From contig NZ_BPFX01000031.1 of the NCBI RefSeq assembly GCF_019655855.1, positions 35,626-99,625 of the forward strand: a DNA stretch of 64,000 nt, in the 5' to 3' direction. The translations under genes were made by a program, and so were the position numbers. Under the pieces are notes generated by a model. It saw only the letters and a program-made list of their open reading frames with translations, had not been told where the DNA came from and did no database searches. This document shows positions 57,064 through 64,000 of this stretch, one piece after another. The DNA comes from Pseudomonas paralcaligenes. GTDB lineage: Bacteria > Pseudomonadota > Gammaproteobacteria > Pseudomonadales > Pseudomonadaceae. Every line of letters starts with the position of its first letter. The first letter of the stretch is position 1.

Positions 57064-58308
57064 TTGTCCGCCGAAACATCCGTCTACCGCCAGCCGGGCT
57101 TCCTGCCTTTTCTCACCAGCCGCGTCCTGGCCATGTTCGCCGTGCAGATCCTGGCGGTGGTGGTGGCCTGGCAGGTCTACGACCTGACCCGCGATCCCAT
57201 GAGCCTGGCCTATGTCGGCCTGGCCCAGTTCATCCCGATGCTGCTCCTGCTGCTGCCGGCCGGTGACCTCATCGACCGTTTCGACCGCAAGTGGATTCTC
57301 GGCCTGAGCTGGGGGGTGGAAGCCATCTGCGCCGGCGTGCTGCTGTGGCTGTCCGTGGTGCACGGGCCGATCCAGGCGTTCTACGGCGTGTTGGTGGCCT
57401 ACGGTTGCGCCCGCGCCTTCACCGGGCCGGCGCTGTCCAGCCTGCTGCCGCAGATCGTGCCGCGCGAGCGGCTGGCGGCGGCCATCGCGGCCAACAGCAT
57501 GATCGTGCGCGCCTCGACTATCTCCGGCCCGGTGCTGGGCGGCGGTCTCTACGCCCTGGGCGGCGGCGAGCTGACCTATGCCGTGTGCCTGGCGTTCTTC
57601 GCCGCCGGCGTGCTGATGCTGTCCATGGTCAAGGTGCGCTACCGGGAAGAAGCCAAGCCGCTCGAAGCGACCGCCTGGAAGCGCTTCACGGCGGGCATCC
57701 ACTTCATTCGTTCGCGGCCGATCATCCTCGGCACCATCTCCCTGGACCTGTTCGCGGTCCTGCTCGGCGGGGTGGTGGCGCTGTTGCCGATGTACGCTCA
57801 GGAGGTGCTGGACGTGGGGCCGGCCGGCCTCGGCATCCTGCGTAGCGCCATGGCCATCGGCGAAGTGCTGGTCGGCTTCTACCTCAGCCTGCGGCCGTTC
57901 AACCGCCACGTGGGCATGAGTATGTTCGTCGCGGTGGCTGTGTTCGGCGTGGCCAACCTGGTGTTCTCGCTGTCCAGCCTGTTCTGGCTGTCGTTCGCCG
58001 CGCTGATGGTGGCTGGCGGTGCGGACATGGTGAGCATGTACATCCGCTCCTCGCTGATCCAGTTCTCCACCCCGGACTCCATGCGCGGCCGGGTCAACGC
58101 CGTGAACATGCTGTTCATCGGCTCTTCCAACGAACTCGGCGAGTTCCGCGCCGGCAGCAGCGCTGCCTGGTTCGGCGTGGTGCCGGCGGCGGTGCTGGGC
58201 AGCCTGTGCACCCTCGGCGTGGTGGGCGGCTGGATGTGGGGCTTCCGCAGCCTGCGCCGGGTCGACCGCTTCGAGGACGCGGCGCCCGACGCCAGGCCCC
58301 GGGGCTGA
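57064..58308 (+). CDS. MFS exporter (EntS-like)
   Basis: A 414-residue MFS_3-type exporter with 12 predicted helices (SRVLAMFAVQILAVVVAWQVYD, GDLIDRFDRKWILGLSW). Unlike the protein at 5597 it has no C-terminal soluble domain. TTG at 57064 (MSAETSVYR) has GGAAC 7 nt upstream. It follows the transglutaminase gene by 125 bp and could export its product, but it may also have its own promoter. Confidence 0.8.
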   Translation: MSAETSVYRQPGFLPFLTSRVLAMFAVQILAVVVAWQVYDLTRDPMSLAYVGLAQFIPMLLLLLPAGDLIDRFDRKWILGLSWGVEAICAGVLLWLSVVHGPIQAFYGVLVAYGCARAFTGPALSSLLPQIVPRERLAAAIAANSMIVRASTISGPVLGGGLYALGGGELTYAVCLAFFAAGVLMLSMVKVRYREEAKPLEATAWKRFTAGIHFIRSRPIILGTISLDLFAVLLGGVVALLPMYAQEVLDVGPAGLGILRSAMAIGEVLVGFYLSLRPFNRHVGMSMFVAVAVFGVANLVFSLSSLFWLSFAALMVAGGADMVSMYIRSSLIQFSTPDSMRGRVNAVNMLFIGSSNELGEFRAGSSAAWFGVVPAAVLGSLCTLGVVGGWMWGFRSLRRVDRFEDAAPDARPRG

Positions 58309-59139
58309 TCAGGCCTGGCCGTGCCAGGGCACCAGCCGGCGCTGCAGGGCGCGCAGACCCAGCTCCAGGGCGAAGGCGATGACGGCGATCAGCAGGATGC
58401 CGAGGATCACCACGTCGGTGACCAGGAACTGCGCCGCCGACTGCACCATGAAGCCGAGGCCGCGCTGGGCGGCGATCAGCTCGGCGGCCACCAGGGTCGA
58501 CCAGCCCACGCCGAGGCCGATGCGCACGCCGGTGAGGATGTCCGCCAGGGCGCTGGGCAGGATCACGTGGCGCACCAGTTGGGCCGGGGTCGCGCCGAGC
58601 GCCTGGGCCGCCCTGATCCTGGCCGGGTCGACGCTGCGCACGCCGGTGGACGTGGCGATGACGATGGGCGCGAAGATCGCCAGGTAGATCAGCAGCACCT
58701 TGGACAGCTCGCCGATGCCGCACCAGATGACGATCAGCGGCAGGTAGGCGAGCGGCGGAATCGGCCGGTAGAACTCGATCAGCGGATCGACCAGGCCGCG
58801 CACCACGCGGCTGCGGCCGATGGCGATACCCAGCGGGATAGCGGTGAGCACCGCCGCCAGCAGGGCCAGGCCGATGCGCCCGAGGCTTGCGCCCAGGTGC
58901 TGCCACAGGCTGGCGTCCAGGTAGCCTTCGGTGACCAGCTTCCAACCCCGGGCCAGCACCGTCTGCGGGCTGGGCAGGAACAGCGGTTCGATCAGCCCGG
59001 CGGCGGTCACCGCCCACCAGGCCCAGAGCAGGCTGCCCGTGCTCAGCAGGCCGAGGGCCAGCAGGCTCAGCTGGCGTGGCGCGCGCGCCGCCTTCTGCTC
59101 GGCCTCGCTCTTGGCGTAGACCAACTCGTAGCTGCTCAT
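58309..59139 (-). CDS. tauC: Taurine ABC transporter permease
   Basis: A 276-residue permease with six helices and the family signature [44 protein letters not shown] overlap with tauB. Gene order with TauA and TauB, rather than the sequence alone, sets the taurine assignment. Confidence 0.87.
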   Translation of the reverse strand: MSSYELVYAKSEAEQKAARAPRQLSLLALGLLSTGSLLWAWWAVTAAGLIEPLFLPSPQTVLARGWKLVTEGYLDASLWQHLGASLGRIGLALLAAVLTAIPLGIAIGRSRVVRGLVDPLIEFYRPIPPLAYLPLIVIWCGIGELSKVLLIYLAIFAPIVIATSTGVRSVDPARIRAAQALGATPAQLVRHVILPSALADILTGVRIGLGVGWSTLVAAELIAAQRGLGFMVQSAAQFLVTDVVILGILLIAVIAFALELGLRALQRRLVPWHGQA

Positions 59140-59918
59140 GCGCGCCTCCTCTGGCGTTCGGCGAAGACCTGGGCGAGCACGTGCTCGCGGGTGGCGATGA
59201 AATGCGGGTCCGACTTGATGGCGCGGGCGCTCTCGCCGGCGGCATAGCGCTTGCCGAAGTCCAGGCTAAGGCGCTCGGCGATGCGTCCGGGGTTGGGCGC
59301 CAGCAGCACCAGGTCGGTGGCGAGGAACACCGCTTCCTCGATGTCGTGGGTGATCAGCAGCACCGGCTTGGCGGTGCGCCGCCAGACCTGCAGCAGCAGT
59401 TCCTGCATCTGTTCGCGGGTGAAGGCGTCCAGCGCGCCGAACGGCTCGTCCATCAGCAGCAGGCGCGGTTCGGCGGCTAGGGCGCGGGCCAGACCGACGC
59501 GCTGTTTCTGCCCGCCGGACAGTTCCCAGATGCGACGCTGCTCGAAGCCGGCCAGGTCGACCAGGGCCAGCAGCTCGCGGGCACGTGCTTCACGCTCGGC
59601 GCGTGGCACGCCGGCCAGGCGCAGGCCGAAGGCGACGTTGTCCTGCACGTTCTGCCAGGGCAGCAGGACGTCGTCCTGGAACACCACGCCGCGCTCGGCG
59701 GAAGGGCCGGTGACAGGCACGCCGTCGAGGCTGATGCGGCCGCTGCTGGGCGCGGTGAAGCCGGCGATCAGGTTGAGCAGGCTGGTCTTGCCGCTGCCGG
59801 AGGGGCCCAGGGCCACCAGCAACTGGTCCGGGCCGAGGGTCAGGGAGATGTCGTGCAGTACCGGTTCGGCCGCGCCGGGGTACTGTGCGCCGATGCGCTC
59901 CAGTTCGAGTAGGGCCAT
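59136..59918 (-). CDS. tauB: Taurine ABC transporter ATP-binding protein
   Basis: A 260-residue ATPase. Walker A is GPSGSGKT, the signature is [17 protein letters not shown], and Walker B is [12 protein letters not shown]. It resembles TauB/SsuB. The ATG at 59918 is chosen from family alignment of the start (MALLELERI). It lies between tauA and tauC, with a repeat between it and tauA. Confidence 0.88.
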   Translation of the reverse strand: MALLELERIGAQYPGAAEPVLHDISLTLGPDQLLVALGPSGSGKTSLLNLIAGFTAPSSGRISLDGVPVTGPSAERGVVFQDDVLLPWQNVQDNVAFGLRLAGVPRAEREARARELLALVDLAGFEQRRIWELSGGQKQRVGLARALAAEPRLLLMDEPFGALDAFTREQMQELLLQVWRRTAKPVLLITHDIEEAVFLATDLVLLAPNPGRIAERLSLDFGKRYAAGESARAIKSDPHFIATREHVLAQVFAERQRRRA

Positions 59919-60020
59919 GTCGTGTTTCCCGATGGTGGGTGCATCCGGCGACGGCGTCCCTGCCGCCGCCGAACCTCGCCCGCAGGCGAGGGCCCGATGC
60001 TCAGTTGTAGGCTGTTCGCG

Positions 60021-60063
60021 GTTTCGCCCGCCCTGCGCGAAGTAGGGCGGGTGAAACCCGCGA
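60021..60063. repeat. GTAGGGCGGGT palindrome (family A) between tauA and tauB
   Basis: GGTTTCGCCCGCCCT pairs with AGGGCGGGTGAAACCC across a 9-nt loop, so the order of arms is inverted relative to the other copies. It ends 9 bp before the tauA stop. Confidence 0.8.
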
Positions 60064-60072
60064 CAACAGTCT

Positions 60073-61050
60073 TCAGTTGGTGACGTACTGGTTGCTGACG
60101 TAGGGCGCATAGTCCGGCAGCACGGCATCGACCTTGCCCTGCTCCTTGAGGAACGTGGCGGTGTCGGTGATGGCCCGGGTGGTCGGCGCGCCGAGGGCGG
60201 TGACCTGGTCGGCGGCCAGCGGGAACACGTTGCCCTGCAGCAGCAGCGGGATGTCCTCGGCCTTGGCCCCGGACAGCTTCACCACCTTGGCGATGTTGTC
60301 CTTGTTGGCCAGCCAGGCCTGCGGGTCCTTGCGGTAGTCGGCGTAGGCGTCGAGGGTGACCTTGGCGAAGGCGCGGACCACCTCCGGGTGCTTCTCGGCG
60401 AAATCCTTGCGCACGATCCAGGCGTCGAAGGTCGGCGCGCCCAGTTCGCCCAGTTCGCCGGAGGTGATCAGCACCTTGCCGTTCTCCTTGGCCACGCCCA
60501 GGGCCGGGTCCCAGACGTAGGTGGCGTCGATGTCGCCGCGCTTCCAGGCGGAGATGATCGCCGGCGGCGCCAGGTTGAGGATCTGCACCTTGGCCGGGTC
60601 GATGTTCCAGTGCTTGAGCGCGGCCAGCAGGCTGTAGTGGCCGGTGGAGACGAAGGGCACGGCGATCTTCTTGCCGACCAGATCTTCGGGCTTGCCGATG
60701 CCGCTGCCTTCGCGGGCGACCAGGGCCTCGGCTGCGCCGATCTGGGTAGCGATCAGGAAGGTCTGCACCGGCAGCTGGCGGGTGGCGGCGGCGGCCAGTG
60801 GGCTGGAGCCGACGTAGCCGATCTGCACGTCGCCGGAGGCGACGGCGGTGATCACTTCCGCGCCGCCGTCGAATTTGCGCCAGTCGATCTCGGATTGGCT
60901 GGCCTTTTCATAGGCGCCGTCGGCCTGGGCGACCTTGGCCGGATCGACGGTGGTCTGGTAGGCGACGGTGAAGTCGGCGGCCTGCGCGCTCAGGCCCAGG
61001 CTGGAAATCGTCAGCACCGCCAGCAGGCGGCGGGCGAAGGGGATGCTCAT
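60073..61050 (-). CDS. tauA: Taurine ABC transporter substrate-binding protein
   Basis: A 325-residue periplasmic protein, signal [24 protein letters not shown]. It matches E. coli TauA through [31 protein letters not shown] and [20 protein letters not shown]. The ATG at 61050 has GAGGAG 9 nt upstream. It is the first gene of tauABC; no tauD (taurine dioxygenase) is in the window. Confidence 0.93.
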   Translation of the reverse strand: MSIPFARRLLAVLTISSLGLSAQAADFTVAYQTTVDPAKVAQADGAYEKASQSEIDWRKFDGGAEVITAVASGDVQIGYVGSSPLAAAATRQLPVQTFLIATQIGAAEALVAREGSGIGKPEDLVGKKIAVPFVSTGHYSLLAALKHWNIDPAKVQILNLAPPAIISAWKRGDIDATYVWDPALGVAKENGKVLITSGELGELGAPTFDAWIVRKDFAEKHPEVVRAFAKVTLDAYADYRKDPQAWLANKDNIAKVVKLSGAKAEDIPLLLQGNVFPLAADQVTALGAPTTRAITDTATFLKEQGKVDAVLPDYAPYVSNQYVTN

Positions 61051-61224
61051 GGAATGCTCCTCGTACGGGCCACGCACCGTTCCACGAGGAAGGTCGGCCA
61101 CAGGACAGATGTCGTTGTTCTTCGAGAGTCCGGTGGTCCGGTGGAGCAAAGCTAATTGATAAAAATGGAATAGATAAATATTTTTTTAGACTATTTTTAT
61201 ATCAATAAGCGGTGAGCGAAGCGC
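61051..61224. promoter_or_regulatory. AT-rich tau promoter region
   Basis: The stretch 61150-61210 is far more AT-rich than its surroundings. TTGATAAAAAT (61156-61166) and ATTTTTATATCAA (61193-61205) form an imperfect inverted repeat. Sulfur regulators such as CysB or Cbl are expected to control tau genes, but no consensus is asserted. Confidence 0.4.
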
Positions 61225-61788
61225 TCAGCCCTGTTCGGTCTGTTCCAGCAATATCTGCCGCGTCGAGCGCAGCAGCCGCTCGGCCAGCTCCGGGTCGGCA
61301 ATGCTGCGCGACAGCACCAGGGCGCCGACCATGGTCGAGAGGATGAAGGCGCTCCGCGCCTCCGCGCCCTCGCCCGGGAGACTGGCGGCGATCGACGCCA
61401 GGCGGTCGCGCACGATCTCGTCGGTGATCGGGCTGGGCTGCCCGCGCTGGCCCAGCTCGGCGGACATGGTGGGCAACGGGCAGCCGCTGCCCGGCGACTT
61501 GCAGTGGGCGGAGGAGAGGTAGCGTCGGATCAGGCCCTGCAGGGGATTGGGTTCCTCGGCGAGATTTTCGAGGCCCTCCTTGAGCTGGTCGGCGCTCCGC
61601 TGCAGGGCCTGCTCGACCAGATCGTCCTTGGACTTGAAGTGCGAGTAGAAGCCGCCGTGGGTCAGGCCCAGCGCCTTCATCAGCGGCTGCAGGCCGGTCG
61701 CCAGCACACCGTCGCGGCGAAAGCGCAGGGCGGCCTCGTCGACGATGCGTTGGTGGGTCTTGGCTTTGTGATCTTCCGAATAGCGCAT
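61225..61788 (-). CDS. TetR family regulator
   Basis: A 187-residue TetR protein with an N-terminal HTH (HQRIVDEAALRFRRDGVLATGLQPLMKALGLTHGGFYSHFKSKDDLV, about residues 12-58). The ligand domain has CKSPGSGCPLPTMSAELG. It lies between the tau genes and a thiolase on the same strand; the target is not known, possibly the thiolase gene or its own promoter. Confidence 0.85.
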   Translation of the reverse strand: MRYSEDHKAKTHQRIVDEAALRFRRDGVLATGLQPLMKALGLTHGGFYSHFKSKDDLVEQALQRSADQLKEGLENLAEEPNPLQGLIRRYLSSAHCKSPGSGCPLPTMSAELGQRGQPSPITDEIVRDRLASIAASLPGEGAEARSAFILSTMVGALVLSRSIADPELAERLLRSTRQILLEQTEQG

Positions 61789-61872
61789 GAGGATCGGTCC
61801 CGAGCGAAGAAATGCCAGCTGTCATGTTAACCCGTGCGGGCGCGCTGGCGAGTCGCGCCCGCATTCCCTCCT

Positions 61873-63003
61873 TTATATGGCTTCGAGCAGGGTGGCCACG
61901 CCCTGGCCGCCGGCGATGCACTGGGTGGCGATGGCATAGCGGCCGCCGGTGCGCTTGAGCAACGCGGCGGCCTTGCCGGTGATGCGTGCGCCGGTAGCGC
62001 CCAGTGGATGACCCAGGGCGAGGGCGCCGCCATCCAGGTTGACCCGGGCCATGTCCAGGCTTAGCTCGTTCACACAGGCGATGGACTGGCTGGCGAAGGC
62101 TTCGTTGATTTCCACCAGATCGATGTCGGCGATGCTCAGGCCGGCCCGCTGCAACACCTTGCGGGTCGCGACTACCGGCCCCATGCCCATGATCTCCGGC
62201 GCGCAGCCGCCAACGGCGACGGCCTTGATGCGCGCGAGCATCTCCAGGCCATGGTTGCGGGCGAACGCCTCGGTGCACACCAGCACGGCGGCGGCGCCAT
62301 CGGTCAGCGGCGACGAGGTGGCGGCGGTGACGCTGCCGCCGAACGCCGGCTTGAGTTGGGCGAGCGCCTCCAAGTTGGTGCCGGCGCGGATGCAGCCGTC
62401 CTCGGCGATCACGCCGTCCGGTGTCTCGATGGCCAGGAGCTCATCGCCGAAATGGCCGAGCTCCCGTGCGCGTACGGCCTTGGCGTGGGACTCGACGGCC
62501 ATGGCTTCCTGCTCCTCGCGGCTGATCGAATAGCGCCTGGCCACTTCCTCGGCGGTATGCCCCATGGCCATGTAGACCTGCGGGAACGTGCTCATCAGGG
62601 TCGGGTTGGGCGAAATGTTGAAGCCGCCCATGGGCACGCGGGTCATCGACTCCACTCCGGCGCAGAGGAAGGCCTCGCCGGCGCCGAGCAGAATCTGCCC
62701 CGCGGCGAAGTGCACGGCGGTCATGGATGAGCCGCAGAAGCGGTTCACCGTGGCGCCGCCCAGAGTTTCGGGAAAGCCCGCGCGGAAGCTGGCGATGCGG
62801 GCGATGTTCATGCCCTGCTCGGCCTCGGGGTAGGCGCAGCCCATGATCACGTCCTCCAATTGGCTGGGATCGAGGTCGAGCCTGTTGACCAGGCCCTTCA
62901 ATACCTGGGCAGCCAGGTCGTCGGGGCGCAGATTGATCAATCCGCCTTTCTTGGCGAAGTGGAAGGGGGAGCGGGCGTAGCCGGCGATCACGATGGAGGT
63001 CAT
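61873..63003 (-). CDS. Acetyl-CoA acyltransferase (thiolase)
   Basis: A 376-residue thiolase. The acyl-carrying cysteine is in NRFCGSSM (residue 90), with a histidine in ALGHPLGATGAR and a second cysteine in CIAGGQG near the end. Its length and blocks fit FadA-like beta-oxidation thiolases. It lies 85 bp upstream of a TetR gene and 72 bp downstream of a thioesterase, all minus strand. The substrate is unknown. Confidence 0.9.
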   Translation of the reverse strand: MTSIVIAGYARSPFHFAKKGGLINLRPDDLAAQVLKGLVNRLDLDPSQLEDVIMGCAYPEAEQGMNIARIASFRAGFPETLGGATVNRFCGSSMTAVHFAAGQILLGAGEAFLCAGVESMTRVPMGGFNISPNPTLMSTFPQVYMAMGHTAEEVARRYSISREEQEAMAVESHAKAVRARELGHFGDELLAIETPDGVIAEDGCIRAGTNLEALAQLKPAFGGSVTAATSSPLTDGAAAVLVCTEAFARNHGLEMLARIKAVAVGGCAPEIMGMGPVVATRKVLQRAGLSIADIDLVEINEAFASQSIACVNELSLDMARVNLDGGALALGHPLGATGARITGKAAALLKRTGGRYAIATQCIAGGQGVATLLEAI

Positions 63004-63074
63004 GAGGCGAGTCCTCTGAGGATGGAGTGTTTTTGGATGATGGTTGACATTCGATCTGGGCTGTCGAAACGGGC

Positions 63075-63614
63075 TCAGCGGCGCAGTCCGAGCACCATGC
63101 AGGTCGTCGAGCCTACCGCGTACAGTCGGTCATCCACGTCGTAGAGCCGGCCTTCGGCCAGGGCGGTAGAGCGGCCTACGTGAACCACCTTGCCTTCTGC
63201 GCGCAAGGGACCGGTATCGGCGGTGATGGCGCGCACGTAGCTGACGCGCAGGTCCATGGTGGTGTAGCCCTGACCCGGCTGCAGGCAGGTATGCACGGCG
63301 CAGCCCATGCAGGAGTCGAGCAGCGTGGCCGCATAGCCGCCATGCACGCTGCCGAGCGGGTTGTAGTGCCGGGTGTCCGGCGTGCCCTGGAAGAGAAAGC
63401 GACCGGACTCCCATTCCAGCGGGATGAAGTCGACCAGGTGCCCGAAGGGCGGGCAGGGTAGATCGCCGTTGCCGATGCGCTCGAAGAAGTCCTGCGCACT
63501 CAGCTCGCCGACCTCCTTTAGAGACAGGGTGCCGGGTTCGCCGAGTCTGGCGCGGGCTGCGCGCTCGGCCTCCTGCCAGATGGCGAGGGTCTGTTCGCGG
63601 GTCAGTGCTTGCAT
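63075..63614 (-). CDS. PaaI-type acyl-CoA thioesterase
   Basis: A 179-residue hotdog-fold protein with the PaaI signature VHGGYAATLLDSCMGCAVHT (about residues 90-109). Residues 1-70 add an N-terminal extension. The ATG has AGGAG 9 nt upstream. It precedes the thiolase in the same direction and probably acts in acyl-CoA degradation or detoxification. Confidence 0.87.
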   Translation of the reverse strand: MQALTREQTLAIWQEAERAARARLGEPGTLSLKEVGELSAQDFFERIGNGDLPCPPFGHLVDFIPLEWESGRFLFQGTPDTRHYNPLGSVHGGYAATLLDSCMGCAVHTCLQPGQGYTTMDLRVSYVRAITADTGPLRAEGKVVHVGRSTALAEGRLYDVDDRLYAVGSTTCMVLGLRR

Positions 63615-63789
63615 GGGAAAGCTCCTTTGGAGTGATTGGAATTACGTCCGTAATTCAATATTTCATATTATGGTTGAAATATAAATAGGAGAGAGATGAG
63701 CGTCCCCTGCCCATGGGGTCGGAGCGCTTATCGAATATGGGCTATATAAAGAAGGAAATCGGTCTCGCGAAAATCTTTGCAGAAATCAG

Positions 63790-63817
63790 TTGACGGCCCA
63801 GATTAGGTCCTTATAAT
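63790..63817 (+). promoter_or_regulatory. rrn-type promoter 1
   Basis: TTGACG (63790-63795) and TATAAT (63812-63817), 16 bp apart. It is followed by a GCGCCCC start-like block. The 386-bp gap 63615-64000 has no gene. Confidence 0.82.
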
Positions 63818-63887
63818 GCGCCCCACTTCCGGTGCGGGTCTCTCTGGAAACTCCTTGAAAATCAAGGAGTTGAACGAAAAAAAGAGA

Positions 63888-63915
63888 TTGCAACGGCGGC
63901 GAATTCGAGTAGAAT
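63888..63915 (+). promoter_or_regulatory. rrn-type promoter 2
   Basis: TTGCAA (63888-63893) and TAGAAT (63910-63915), 16 bp apart. Sequence context resembles Pseudomonas rRNA leaders. Confidence 0.82.
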
Positions 63916-63992
63916 GCGCCGGGCTGGCAGGGTGGTAGTTTGATCCTGTCAGTGCTTCGGTCGAATCGATCGAAAGCGGTTGAAAGAGGTGG

Positions 63993-64000
63993 TTGACAGC
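63993..64000 (+). promoter_or_regulatory. rrn-type promoter 3, cut by the window end
   Basis: TTGACA at 63993-63998 is a perfect minus-35 whose minus-10 would fall outside the window. Confidence 0.5.

Overview
This 64 kb window is a GC-rich (roughly two thirds G+C) chromosomal segment of a Pseudomonas. The evidence is family content and gene order: a complete acyclic-terpene (atu) locus, a split cob locus with a CbiG-CobJ fusion, acnB with a GTG start, ttcA, alaC, and an rrn-type promoter array at the right edge. No phage, plasmid, IS transposase, tRNA or CRISPR array was seen. The atu and cob gene orders resemble the P. aeruginosa group from memory, but many short palindromic repeats sit between genes.

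Layout. 0.1-4.5 kb: MoxR ATPase / GFA protein / VWA protein operon, a small membrane protein with an XRE regulator, and a DUF748 protein. 4.6-13.5 kb: cysK, two exporters, a CaiB-type CoA-transferase/racemase, SprT, two Yip1 paralogues, a DnaJ-related protein and ttcA. 13.6-21 kb: cobalamin synthesis in two divergent arms, ferredoxin-like/cobK/cobL on the minus strand and riboswitch-cobG-cobH-cobI-cobJ on the plus strand. 21-24.8 kb: lipoprotein, then an ECF sigma / membrane protein / VWA lipoprotein cluster. 25.4-37.4 kb: MocR regulator and atuGFEDCBA with divergent atuR. 37.5-41.5 kb: two periplasmic solute-binding paralogues, CPBP protease, small proteins and an alpha/beta hydrolase. 41.5-49.7 kb: nitrate ABC transporter, a putative SOS gene, alaC, nasST and two small lipoproteins. 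50-53.6 kb: acnB behind a large nested hairpin, then a DUF1289 protein. 53.7-58.3 kb: ATP-grasp / alpha-E / transglutaminase operon and an MFS exporter. 58.3-63.6 kb: tauABC, TetR, thiolase and thioesterase. 63.7-64 kb: tandem promoters pointing out of the window, probably into an rRNA operon.

How the parts connect. Three minus-24/minus-12 sigma-54 promoters are readable, and two of the three drive nitrate genes: the nitrate transporter, nasS, and the ATP-grasp/alpha-E/transglutaminase operon. The two nitrate promoters feed leaders that hold AACGGC-loop hairpins followed by a terminator, the expected target of the NasT antiterminator encoded here. The third has an NtrC-like site about 86 bp upstream of the predicted start, which ties an under-characterised peptide-ligase-like operon to nitrogen limitation.

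The second theme is palindromic repeats. A GTAGGGCGGGT family sits within a few bases of stop codons and in two cases a repeat supplies the TAG. A GTGGGAGCGG family separates atu genes and is translated into the predicted start of cobJ. A 134-bp mobile-looking element occurs twice in opposite orientations.
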